Source: Rallus limicola (lineage: Eukaryota; Chordata; Aves; Gruiformes; Rallidae). From it: a DNA stretch of 64,000 nucleotides. Location of the stretch: the NCBI GenBank assembly GCA_022605955.1, contig JAKCOZ010000005.1, positions 30,728,950-30,792,949 on the forward strand, written 5' to 3'. The position numbers were made by a program, and so were the translations under genes. Below the pieces are notes generated by a model. That model was given only the letters and a program-made list of their open reading frames with translations, ran no database searches and had not been told where the DNA came from. Shown one piece after another: positions 1-64,000 of this stretch. Positions within the stretch are counted from its first letter, which is position 1, and each line of letters begins with the position of its first letter.

Positions 1-52437
<52,437 letters not shown>

Positions 52438-53880
52438 CTAAACAGAAGAAGAAAATAATCAATAGTTAGACTACAGTTGTATTATATTCATACTTGGCTT
52501 GTTAAAACTAAACTTTCAAAGGAAAACTTAAAATGAAATTTTAAAAGTACAGTAGTTTTACTTAGGTGGTTTTAGTAATACCTAATGGTTTTGGAGATGA
52601 GATAGTGGTTTTGATGTGATATAAGAATTAAATATACTTCAGAAAAATCAGAGAGGTTCTCACTAAGTCACTATTTTTTCTCCAACTTGTTTTGTGTGAA
52701 GTCAGGTTTACTACTACTTCCTTGTGCGTATGTCTGAAAGCTATGATCAACTGGCCACAAACACTGGCTTTAGTGATTTAGAATTTAGTGCAGCAATAGC
52801 AGTAACCTACACCTAGCAATTTCATGTTAATTTTATTCACAAATAAAAATGCTAACAGCTTATTCCAACACTTCATGTATTCTCATTGCCAAGCACGACA
52901 CAAAGAAAAAACAGAAATTCATTGTTCAAGAAACCTCTGTCTTTTAAAACAAAACAAAACCAAACCCACTCCTGAAAAAGGTATGTTTTAAAACCTCACA
53001 GTTCAAAAGTTACATTTTACTTATGTCTCTTGGACTAATTTGGGAATTTCCACATTGTCAATAGGCATAACTAGAAACAAACCAAAATGAAAAATACTCA
53101 TCATGGCAATTTCTTTTTCTACTATTTAAATGCCAAAAACAAACTATAAAATACAACATTTCGGAGGCTTTGAAAACAAAAACAGTCAAGGAGATTCTGG
53201 TAAAATGATCCTTTCCAGAGGTCACTGAGACTGCTAAACACTTTTTTTTTCCTATGAAGTAACAATATTATAGTGTAAAATGATCCATCAAACAGTAAAC
53301 GGGAAATACAAAGCAAGGGTAAATAATTTAGTACTTGAGTTGTCATCAAATGCACAGCAGAAGGTTACCTTTACTACTTTCTACCTATTTTTAATGTAAA
53401 ATTTACTCAAAGAGGAAATTAGTCATATCTAATTTACTATAATGAACTGTCACTTAAAATTACCAGAAAAATCAGCAGCTTGGCAAGACACTAAAATGAC
53501 AGAGATAAAATATGCATACCTAAGTACAACTATATATATTTAATCTGCCTAGTTACACAGATGTTCACAATCTACCAGTTATTCATAGAGCACACAAAAC
53601 TTAGCTCTATCCTCACATTGTTTGAAACATTCAAAAAAAAGTAGGATTAGGTATTTCATTGAATATTTGCACAGAGTTTCATTACTGCTCAGCATGAAAA
53701 TTACATGTACAGGTACTTTTTACCTCACTCAAGGCCTGTCCCAATGTCTAGTGTATCTAAATCCCTTACTACCACAGCAACTCACTCAACTTGCATAGAG
53801 AACTGAGGATTACAACTCATACCTGTTTTCTCCAACTGAAAAGATCACAGATGGTTGTCAAATGTTGGCATTTAACCTAC

Positions 53881-53964
53881 CTAGCAGATGATTTCTCCTT
53901 ATTGTAAAAACTGTCTCTCTGCTGTTCCAGGTTCTTGGATAAAGGATGTAAAGAGCTTGATATT
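53881..53964 (-). other. Candidate alternative untranslated exon of HEATR5A
   Basis: On the minus strand a pyrimidine tract TTTTCCTTTTTCTAG precedes 53964, and a donor CTAG|GTAGGT follows 53881, bounding 84 nt between the CpG island and the start-codon exon. It holds no long reading frame. The splice sites are good, but chance pairs occur in a 10-kb intron; only transcript data can decide. Confidence 0.3.
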
Positions 53965-54753
53965 CTAGAAAAAGGAAAATCAAAACATCAAATTTTAAAT
54001 TTTAAATCACATTTTTAAAAGCATGGGAAATACAAATTTCTGTTCTACAAAAAAGAAAAGCAAGCCCACCAAAGAATTGCATAGCCTTGTATACTAGCAA
54101 GTTTTACAGGTCATCAAAAAGCACTGAACTGAAGCTCCATAAAGATTATCTGTGTATAAGTTCAATTTGAATTGGGCAGACCCATCATATTCACCATACA
54201 TTTTGATTCATTTCACTACTGAAACCCTTCCTTATTTTTGTTTTGTTAACTCTAATTCTAAAACAACCAAAAAAGTAAGCTCAGGCAACACAATACAGCA
54301 ATTATTTTCTAGAAAGGTATTTTTGGTGCCTTCATCAAACCTTTATTACTTTAATATATCTTAAAAAAGCATAGGTGGAAAATATTTATTAATCTGGAAT
54401 ACTATCATGAATGGCCATGTTTATGACATAATAAGGACAACACAAGAGCATTCATGTCCAAATCAACAACCAAAGGTGACTCAATTAGCTGAAATATTAA
54501 TGTACAATACTACGGATACAAAAATGCACGAGGATTATCAATCCATTCTTCTAGATTCCAGATAGAATTTTAATATTAGAATCAATAGGGGAAACCATTT
54601 CCTTTTAAACCTCATTCAACCTGAACTTATTCTGGCAGGACATGAAATACAGGCTGCACGCTATTTTAAAAGTCATCACTTTCCAACCAGTCTTTAAAAG
54701 AATGTTGAGAACAAATTAGAAGTACACACAGATTGCAAAGTAATAAAAATTTC

Positions 54754-55130
54754 TTTCAGCCTGGGGATCCAGGGTTCAGCATGGTGAAGAGAATGCTGAG
54801 GGGCACGTAACAGCAGCGTTCACAAGGAAATATTGCTGAGGAGATGCAAACAGGTCCTTTACATAAGTGTACAGGAGGGTATAATATCAGAAGTATCATA
54901 AATTGATATGGGGTAGGTTCCAGTTGGGTAGGAGAAAAAAAAAAGTTTCTCACTGCAAGGGTTATCAGTGGCTGGGACAGATGCTGAGAGGCTGCAGAAC
55001 ACACTTGAGGGTTTCTAAGCCCAGACTGGACAAATCCCTTAAGCAACCTGGTCTGAACTCAGTTAACCCTTCTTTGAGCAAAAGATTGGACAAAAAGACA
55101 TCCTAGGGCCTCTTCCAATCTGGACTACTC
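54754..55130 (+). mobile_element. Degraded CR1 LINE fragment
   Basis: Weak but recognisable CR1-like order: GGCTGGGACAGATGCTGAGAGGCTGCAG, then AGACTGGACAAATCCCTTAAGC, AACCTGGTCTGAACTC, and CTAGGGCCTCTTCCAATCTG near the end. More decayed than the other copies; the left edge is uncertain. Confidence 0.65.
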
Positions 55131-58100
55131 TACATTTTGTATACTACTCTGCCCATAACTTCCACTGCCAACATTCATTTTTCTGTCAATATTAGCCAAA
55201 GATAGAAGTTTATTTTGTTGCACTGAAGTTATTATTGTAATGTTTCTATATTTGACACTTCTTCTCTAAAGGAGCACATATTTGCAGAAATCAGACACAA
55301 ATATTATGGGTTTTTTTAAAGATTTGCATAGTCTAAATTAAAAGAGAAAGATGTTATGGTGTGGTTGCTCCTAACATGGCTAGAAATGCTGGCATTTCCC
55401 AGAGACACGTCTCTATCCATCCTGAATTACAGAGCTGATTGTTCGTGATGCAAGATTTCATTTTGTAGAAACTGAGAACCAGCCACCCACCAAAAAAATC
55501 ACAGACTTCATTTTTCCAGTGATGGCTAACAATCAAACCTTGGTTCCACAAAGCTATTTACAAAACAGTATGCTCTCCATCTGTCAAAAAATAAACAAAC
55601 AAACAAAAAAGAAATATCCCAAACACATACTGAGACCTAGTAAGTTGCACACCAGAGACACTTATGAAGCTTCAAAAATAGTGATAAGAAGAGCACAGGC
55701 ATACAAATTCGTGAGAAGAAAGGCAGGAATGCAGGGAACCAAGTTTTTACTGCAGCATATTGGTTTTCAGCCACAAAAGGCACAGTACTTACTAGGCTAT
55801 GCAAAAGAGAACACAAGCACACAATGTGGAGACAAGCTGGGTTCAATTAATATTAAATATGTCCTTGTTATGCATAGGAGGTGTTAATAAGCAATTTCTA
55901 AGTGCAGAAGGAAACATCCAGCCTAAACACATACCACCCAGATATGGGTGCAACTCCACTCTAATCAGAGGCATGGCATAGCCTGGTGGTGGGCTAGGCA
56001 AGCACAATGAAGGACTGAACGTTATCCCAGCTGCTGGTGGTTATTAAAGTTTCTTCTCACTCACTAGTAAATAGATACAAGTTAAGCATGTAAAGATGCA
56101 TCTTTACATGAAACTCATGTTCAAAATTGTTTAATTATTTGGCAGGCCCTTTACCCAAATTTTCATCCTTCTCAATCTGAAAAAGACCCCTGGAAAATTA
56201 ATGTGAAATTTCACTAAATGAAACGCATACTTTGCCATCAACAAGAATTAAAGGCAAATGTGGGTGAGAAAAAAAGTCTGAATTTTCTAGCTAGCATGAC
56301 ACACCATCCTTTTTGGTTTGTCTTTAGATAACTAAAGGAATTACAAGATTCACTTTCCCATCAGTGTTATGAAAGCAGATCAATCAAAAATCCCTTTTTT
56401 CATACAAGGTAAGTTTATTTTACACTTAGACTACACTACAAAACTGTCACAAAGATTTATTAGACAAGACAGAAATTGTTCCTACTTATTACTGATGAAA
56501 AATTTTTCATTTGCTGACTGCCAATTTGGCAAGCAGAAATGTTCGAGACTGATCAGAAAGGAGCTCAGAAAAGCTTTTCAAACAAGCAATAAATGGAACA
56601 TTGCCCTGCAAATGGAAAGGAATATAAGGTGAACCAAGTATTAAAAAGAAAAAACAACTGAGTTTCTAAAGCTCTGGACAAACAGAAAGGGAAAAAGGGG
56701 ACTAGTAGTCATGTTTAAAAGAAGAGTGGTAAAAAGGAAGGAAAAGTGAGAGAGAGAAAGAGAAGTGACCAAACCGGGGTAAGCTGGATCTGAAAAGCTA
56801 GCTGCCTTTAGCAACTGTCTTTAAAATATGAAAACCAACCTATCACCCATGACAAAAGCTGCAACAGAACAAATAGATCTAATATATGTATCAAGTTCAT
56901 TCTGAGATAGTTAATCTCAGGCTTTAAAACCTGAGGAAAGCAGTCCACAGACTTCTATTTCTTTTATATTGAAGTTTAAGACAAAAATAAACACACAACA
57001 AATGAAAAGCTATGAGTGATAGTGGCTGCTTAATGAAATATACTTTCCCCTGCCTCTCACCCCACAGCGTATTTTGTCTCTGCATTAGAAACAAAAAAAG
57101 TAAAAGAAACCTGCAATAAAGCAGACTCCTAACTGACCTCTCACTAAAAAATTAAGCCTTTAAATTATGACTCATCATTTCAAAGAAGATCAGCACAAGT
57201 ACTGGAAACTACTGCACAGATAAGTATGCACTTACAAATTTATTTTAAGATTCTCACATTTCATCTCTAGTTGTTCCAGCAGGTTGCCTCCCTTTGCTAG
57301 GAACAAGTGCTGCTCAAACAGAAACCAGATCAACCCCAATACTCTCAGCATCATGCGTGGATGAGTATTTGGTGTGCAACCCAGGTGAGGGCCTAGGTCC
57401 TTCACATCTACTAAACAGTGTATAAAATACTGTTTGACTTATCTTCATGATAATTATTTATATTTTCTAATTTCACAAGTATTAAAATAATTCTGCATTA
57501 AATCTGATATAAAGATAAAAAGTGTGGAATCAACTTTGTAACAAAGACTAGTCTAGCAGAGAAGCAAAAAGGACAGTATCCTTCTAAGAAATAATCACTG
57601 TTATGCATCGTCACTAGTGAGTAATAGTTAAAAATGAGTAATAGCAATGAGTAAGATTTAAAAAAATGGCCAGTAGTAATTACCAGTATTTTTGTTAAGA
57701 GCTGCATTGGGCTGACTACACAATCACTGTCCACCACAGTGCTGAAAAACAGAGCTGAATCATGTTCATTAGCTTCAAGTTGTCCACTGCATCACAGTGG
57801 TATTTTTAACGGACTTCAGATTCAGGGTTTTTTTTCCTCAGAAAGCAAGACTGACCATCACCTAACTAGTGAACCAATACGTTTAAGAGAAAGCCTTCCA
57901 GCCTGACATGTTGAGTTCTGTCATTAACAGTTCAGATCAATGTTACTCCTGCAGCGCTGTTTTAAAAGTTTAATGGGATGATCGTTACCCATATGCATTT
58001 GAGCTGACTGCATGGCAAGACAATCGATTCTCACGCCTATGTTAAGCTCTTGCACATACATGCTTAGAGTGTCTCCCAATCACCAACAAAAACTCCTGCC

Positions 58101-58438
58101 CATCTCCCTTGGGCTTACTTCTAACAAGTGAAACCAAGTATGATGCACTTTTTGCCAGCTGGGCCAAAAAAACCACCTTAAAACCCCAGCCAAATTCAGC
58201 TACTAGGGGATGAAACACAGACCAAAACTGAATAGTTACGGTGCACTGTTTGCTAGTAGGCAAACATAAGGAGGCACAAGAGGTCTGCCAAGCTAAAAAG
58301 TGCAGAATCAGACTCCCAGAAAGTTGCAATGGAAGCCTGATTGCCCTGGGAACAAAGGACCAAGTTATCTTCAGCTGTAATCTAGCAGGAATTTCTAGTA
58401 CATGTAGAAATAATCTAACTAAAGTGATAGAATCTTAA

Positions 58439-58492
58439 TCATCGAATCTTTTGGGTTGGAAAAGACCTGTTAGATCGTTGAGTCCAACAATG
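58439..58492 (-). mobile_element. Short CR1 3'-end fragment
   Basis: TCATCGAATC..TTGGGTTGGAAAAGACCTG and GATCGTTGAGTCCAAC match the reverse complement of the terminal ~50 bp of CR1. Only the very end of the element is present. Confidence 0.75.
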
Positions 58493-61400
58493 ATTTGGTA
58501 CGAAATAAAGAACTAAAATTGCAGCTCAGATGAGCTTGTAGTTTAGACACAGGAAATATATTGAAGTGGTAACATTCATCAGCTAGAGAAAGGTATTTAT
58601 TATCATTCAAAAGATATGGCAGCCTTTGTTTACATATTGACTTCTACAAACTATTAACAATAATAAGCAAACTCTGCCTTAAAATCTTCAGTAAGAGAAG
58701 GCAAAACTAAATCAAAGCGTCAGCATTAAGTACATTACTACACCAGCATCCTTTGTGTGGCAGAATCCTCAGCATCCAGCCAACTTTTGCCTTTCCTTCA
58801 TATACAGCATGCTTAAATTTTTCACTCAGCAGAGGCACGCAAAGCAGTGGCAAGTTAACTGCTGGTCCCTACATAATACTGATTCTTCTGTAGACATTTT
58901 ATGTTCAGCAGTGCTAATCAGTCTTGGCCTCTTATTCAACTGAAAAAAAAGCCGAGAATCATCACTTTCATGTCCTTTCGAAAAAAACACACAAGCAAAT
59001 TTAGGGCATTTCAGCATCAAGACAAGGGGGAAATAAAAGGTGGGAGGGATACACTAAAGAGAAAGTTAACTCCCCTGAAGACGGATTTCTTTGGCAGAGG
59101 CTCTGGTATGTTGAACCCTTGACGAGGACTATGAAGAGACTGTGAAATCAGAGCCCAGTCTTTTAATGGATGTACACCACATGCTTCAATTTATTAGTGG
59201 TTTATCTCACCGATTCAGACCAAACTACTCCTTGGCATCAAATAGATTTGATTGCTTTACGTTCAGAATTAACATACTACCATAAGAATGACAGTATTTT
59301 GCCACGTTATGCTACGTTGGTCAGAGGTGGGGAAACTTTAATCCAAGCATGGAGAAGAGGGGACTAACACAGATGTTCCACAGCAGATTGCAAGAACAGG
59401 CCACAAGAGAAAGCCATCACAAGACCACAACCACCACAACACAGAGCACATGGAAAAAGAATACCAGGCCACAGAGGAAAAGGTCCAAGATTTTAAGACT
59501 TGTAAGCAGAGCTGTAACTTGTAAGATGAGACTTTCTGAGCACTAGCATGAGAAAAATACACCAGACAGTAAATCTCACAGTTAAGTGCTTATGTTTTAT
59601 TGCATCTTCTGTGTTAGGAAGGGATTTAATATCACTCCCAAATCAAGGTATCTTCCTTTTAAAATAAAAATACATATGCAATCGCATCACATGCTTACCC
59701 CAGATAGCAAAATGTGATGAAGAATCTGTTTGCCTAAGAGCAACAAAACCCAGCAGATTATTACACAACCATCCACTTCCTCTACTACTGAAGATTTCAG
59801 ACAGGGACAACTGCCACTTACGTTATATTTTTGTGTGCAATTATCCAGCTTAGAAACATGATTCTGAGATCACAGATGTTGAAACAAGACCCCGTTCTTT
59901 CAGGCTCTCTGCTTAACAGTCTTCCAACTGAAGCAAACTGCCCCAGTAAACCATTCTACCACTGAATATTTGGTAACATTTACGCAGGTAGTAATTGTTA
60001 AAGACACAATCCAAGTGCTTCTTCATACATTGCACCTTCCATGTAGGTCTTGTCATGTTCATGTAGTATTTCATGCTGTGCTAAAGAATAAATATCACAG
60101 AATTCTTGCTGGCTTCTCAGCTATCTTCATCTGTGTTGCAAATCAAAAGGCATGTATTTTGATGTATTGTGGACAATGATGCTCAGACAAAGTAACTGTT
60201 AGTCCCACAGGAATAGTTCCGAACAACTGTTTTTCCTAGCAAAAGGCTTATCAAATGTTAATGATTTCCAAGTCTCAGAAGAATCATCCCCTATCTGAAA
60301 AAGCAACTAAGCTTAAAGGCAACAAATGTCTAAGTGAATCCTTGTTCTGGGCTTGCTTGTTTTAAAAATATTCACACAAAGAATGCGGCCACCCACAACT
60401 CTCATACATAACAGTGACAGCAATAAGAACTACAACACAATATACATTTGCTGAAGTGTGAAAGAAATGACAAGGCAATGTCTTCTAGGAATGCTGAATT
60501 ATTTCAGTCAAGTTTTGAGGACAAAGCTTGGCGTAACTAGACAAAAAAATACCCTGAAAAAAAAAGTGCTTGGAAATGCAATAGCTGTTCAGCAATGCAA
60601 AGCATTCAAGAAATTTTTAAAAACTCTGGTTTTGGAAGACATTCATTCATTGTGTTAAAAAGTACTAAACTTTGCTTTTTTGTTTCTTATCATCACTTTA
60701 ATCTTTATCTTGGTGTAAGAACTACTACTTCAGGAAACCAAGAAACAGCTACACTTGGTTATTGAGAAATATAAACCAGCCATTTCCTGAGCTGCACATG
60801 AGCACTGCTGGCATGCTCTGTCCCCCTAGCACCCACAACGTCAGTGTTAGTTAGATATATTTCCAAAACTTTCAAATCAAAAGGTAAACTTGACTCCATT
60901 ACAGGGACCTCACAACATTACCTTATTTACAGGAAATCTGGCAAACTGCATACGAATAATTAACCAATGTTTCCAATAATTAGAAAACAGTATCGTATCT
61001 GGAAATCTGATTCTGACAAAGTGAGTTTAAAAGATTACTCTCCCTTGCTCCCTCCCACCAAAAGAAAACCAAAAAGACCAACCAACAACGTGACTTTGGT
61101 CACGCTGCTTGTGCGATACCAAGACAAGGGCACAAAAATGCTGAATCCAGTCAAGCTCAGCATAAAACCAAAGGAAGTTTTTGCTGAATATACCCTGAAA
61201 TTCTGGAAAAGTATACTTATTTTTCCTGAAAACCATTATGGCTAGCACTGTATGAGCTTAACTAATAGTCTGACCAAATCTCAGCTGCACTGAAATATAC
61301 CAACACAGAAATTCAGCAGCAGAAGTCCTCACAGGTGCAGACTCTGCAGGAGGCTTGTTTGGCAGATCAAAGACCACCATCCAGGCATAAATAAATCATT

Positions 61401-62487
61401 GACATACCTCACCATGAGAATTTTTTCTCTATGTATTTTAAATGGCTGTTCCCTAAATAAAATGCCAAAACAGCTAAAAAAAAAAGTTTGTGGGTTTTTT
61501 GTTTTGCATTTTTTTAAGGTTCTGCTTCTTTAAAACAGTAAAAATTGCACAGGTGAGAGCTGAATTGAACAAACATCCCACAATCTGAAAATGTTTAAGT
61601 GAGAAGGTGTTTCTATCCTCCTGCCTCATTAGGATGTTCTGAATTTTAAAATAGATCATCCTGCATGGACTAACAACATTTTTCACTTGTTGGGAGACAA
61701 CATCACGAACTAGCTGGTAATTTCGACATTTTGATGACAATAAAAACAATATTCAAGAATTGAGCAAGTGTTTTCAAATTATTACTAGACTTAGTGCAAC
61801 ATTAAACTGGCTTCCTCTTTCCCCCCACCTCCTCTTCATTGTGTCAAACCATCAGGAAAAGGAAAAGAAACCCAAACTTCATTGGGCATACAGCCAGAAG
61901 TAATCTATCTCAATTGTTATTTCATACATGAGTTGAAAACTTTACACATCATGTAGCAGAATACCAAAACACACAATGTAGCTTGACTTAGGACAGAAAA
62001 TATTTCTGGCATATGAGTCAAAAAGGTTTAGTACACTTCATGGTTATAACTATAAACAATTCCACTACATCAAACCCCAAATTTCAAGAAACATTACAAG
62101 CAATTAGTCCAAACTTCAAAAAATATCAAGTTTCATCTATAAATGCATAAAGCTAAACTCCATTTAACATCTCTGCCTTCCTCTCTTACCACCCTCATAT
62201 CTCAATAAACATTACTCTTATTTTACTAAACTTATGTCTATTACTCCTTCCCACTTCCAAAACGTCAACCTAACGCAACTTCATAGGGTTTACATTCCCG
62301 TGGAAAGTTTTTACCAGTTATACAGTGAGGACTTGCTCGCTGACATAACTGGACAGCCAGGAATTCAAGGTGCAATAACATTTCGCATACTAGACTTTCT
62401 AACACTGCTTCCCTTCCGCCAGAATACTATTAAAAAGACTTATTTTCAAAAAGATAAAAACAGCCCCTAAAAAGCATGCACACTCAC

Positions 62488-63650
62488 TGCAAGCAGACGC
62501 CAGATCCGGCCCTGCAGTGCTGAGATCTGCACCGACCCGTACTAGGCAAACTCGTCCACTCCGCACCTCACCCCTGCTCACCCCAAACCCGGCGCACGGT
62601 CGCTCTCCCGCCCCTCCCCGTGATATCCAGGCGGAGCGGCGGGGCACACTCGGACAGCACCACGCGTGTCGCCGACTCGCTTCGCTTCGCCTCGCCAAGA
62701 AGACCTTCCTCCGCTCCCCTCAAGCCAGCGTACGGGACGGGTTCTGCGGAGGGAGCCCGGGAGCCGCCCGGCCGCCGGCTTCTGTCTTGCCTGACCCACC
62801 AACCCACCCACCGCCCAGGCGGCTCCGAGGGTGATCGAGCACTTTCCAGGAGCAGGCCTCGAGCAGACCCAGACCCTCAGCGAGCTCCCCGGCTCCTCTC
62901 GGCTCTTCTGCCTGCCTTCACACAACTCCTCACCCCGTGCCGAGCCCGGCCACCCGCTCCCTTCCTCCCGGCGCAGAGGGGCTGGTCCCGCGTCGTCTTA
63001 GGGTCATCCCTCCTCGGCGCCTCCGTGTCCCCTCTCCGGGCCTTCGTACCCTTGCCTAGCGGCCACCGAAACTCCCCGAGCCCCCTTCCTCGCCCTCCCG
63101 GACAGCCGCTCCCTGCCTGCCCCGGCGGCTGGAGGTACAGGACAGGCGCCCTCCGCCCCGCCCCGCCTGCCTGCGGTACCTGTCTGGCACGGCTCGGCCT
63201 GCCGCAAGGCTCCCGCGTCGCTCTGTGGGGCGGCGGCGGCGCTGCGGGGCTTGGCTCCGTCCGTCCGTCCGTCTGTCCGCCTGCCCTCCTCCGGCGCGGG
63301 GGGGCGGGGGGGGCCTGCTCCCGGGCCGCCGCCGCTGCCGCCCGCCGGCGGCGGAGGGCGGGGAGGTAGGAGGGCGCCGCCGTTGCTCAGGGCTGTGCAA
63401 TCGGGCCCGGAGCCATCGAGCGCCCGGGGTGGCCGACGCGGGCTTCAGCGCTTCAAGAGGGCGAGAGCGAGGACGATAGCACGGAGCCCCGAGGAGGAGG
63501 CTGATGGAAGACTCAACGCAGCGGCAGGGTATTGGGGTGCCGGAGTCACCGCCCCAGGGGTCGCTCCGTGGCTGTGGCTCCTGGAGCCGCCGCGGCCGGG
63601 GAACGAAGTCCACGCTGCTCCCGCTCGCTGCAGGGGCGTGAGGGGGGCGT
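62488..63650 (-). promoter_or_regulatory. HEATR5A: CpG-island promoter and non-coding first exon region of HEATR5A
   Basis: The sequence changes abruptly from AT-rich intron to dense G+C with very frequent CG. Overlapping GC boxes (CCGCCCCGCCCCGCC at 63153-63167, more G-runs at 63299-63318) fit a TATA-less housekeeping promoter. The gene has no other island, and the start-codon exon has a 5' acceptor, so a first exon must lie here. Two possible donors for it are seen on the minus strand: GCA|GTGAGT (exon end 62488) and CAG|GTACCG (exon end 63180). The transcription start cannot be placed from sequence. Confidence 0.75.
63257..63278. repeat. CCGT tetranucleotide repeat in the CpG island
   Basis: CCGTCCGTCCGTCCGTCTGTCC, about five units, near the probable promoter of HEATR5A. 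It is CpG-rich and so could be both variable in length and methylated. Confidence 0.85.
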
Positions 63651-64000
63651 AGCCAGGAGCCAGCGTTCTCCCACCGAAAACAGCAACAAAAGCCCCTCTT
63701 GGTGATTGTTCTTTGTGGTTTTTTTTAAAGGAAGCAATGTTTTAATAAGGCATCTGAGTTGACAGTATTGAGGTTCATAGCTGGTGCTGATCAGTCTGCT
63801 GAGACTTCTGATCACCCACCCCACAGGCGCCCATATGCAGTTTCTGGAGAAGGCCCCTGGCACTACACCAGTACAGTAATAAAAACATCCCATTTATATT
63901 ATTAACCATTTCTCAAACTTAACATTTGCAAAAGGTGTTACACTTGGGTTTCACCAGTGTAAGCTTTGAACCCAAACGGATACGGGATCCCAAGTCACTG
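63651..64000 (-). other. Possible 3' end of an upstream neighbouring gene
   Basis: AT-richer sequence right of the CpG island. On the minus strand an ATTAAA hexamer lies at 63746-63741, followed by an A-rich stretch. From memory DTD2 lies upstream of HEATR5A on the same strand in human, so this could be the tail of its 3' UTR. No DTD2 coding residues are visible; this is a guess from synteny. Confidence 0.2.

Larger units (their letters stand above)
52438..62487. other. HEATR5A first intron (about 10 kb)
   Basis: Separates the CpG-island first exon from the start-codon exon. It carries CR1 fragments at 54754-55130 and 58439-58492 and the candidate untranslated exon at 53881-53964. The rest is AT-rich with no recognised feature. 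If the first exon ends at 63180 instead, the intron extends to 63179. Confidence 0.65.

Noticed and set aside
55519..55887. 122-codon plus-strand frame in the first intron
   Set aside because: Lys/Gln-rich, no domain, no promoter or poly(A) context; probably chance.
62620..63369. 249-codon plus-strand open frame in the CpG island
   Set aside because: G+C-rich sequence rarely contains stops. The peptide is low-complexity Arg/Pro/Ala/Gly with no recognisable domain, and the opposite strand is equally open.

Overview
The window is a stretch of bird nuclear genome. It is intron-rich and AT-rich, with a single sharp CpG island at the right end. It carries fragments of the avian CR1 retrotransposon and two solo LTRs of a type I recall as common in neoavian birds. 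The taxon is inferred from these repeats and from the protein; the species cannot be named from the sequence alone.

One gene explains nearly everything: HEATR5A (HEAT repeat-containing protein 5A), transcribed on the minus strand from the CpG island (about 62.48-63.65 kb) leftward past the window edge. I could place 33 consecutive coding exons, from the ATG at 52296 to the donor after 1461. Joined, they give 5625 nt, exactly 1875 codons, with no stop; every junction keeps frame and all but one intron is GT-AG. The exception is a GC-AG intron after the exon at 12472-12540. From memory the human protein is about 2040 residues, so roughly the last 150-170 residues and the 3' UTR lie to the left of position 1.

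Layout, right to left (5' to 3' of the gene): 63.65-64.0 kb, possible 3' end of an upstream neighbour; 62.48-63.65 kb, CpG-island promoter and non-coding first exon; 52.44-62.48 kb, a 10-kb first intron with CR1 pieces and one candidate 84-bp untranslated exon; 52.3-38.2 kb, N-terminal HEAT-repeat exons; 35.9-22.5 kb, central exons, including one flanked by a perfect 18 x 13-bp minisatellite; 17.6-1.46 kb, C-terminal half, with the two solo LTRs in introns. There is no second convincing protein-coding gene, tRNA, rRNA or CRISPR array.

The most interesting signals concern expression of this gene. (1) A 13-bp pyrimidine-rich (on the transcribed strand) perfect tandem repeat starts 12 nt inside an intron, next to a weak donor of a frame-shifting exon. 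(2) A 15-codon upstream ORF overlaps the HEATR5A start codon out of frame. (3) There is the GC-AG intron. I did not find a wholly new biological system here.
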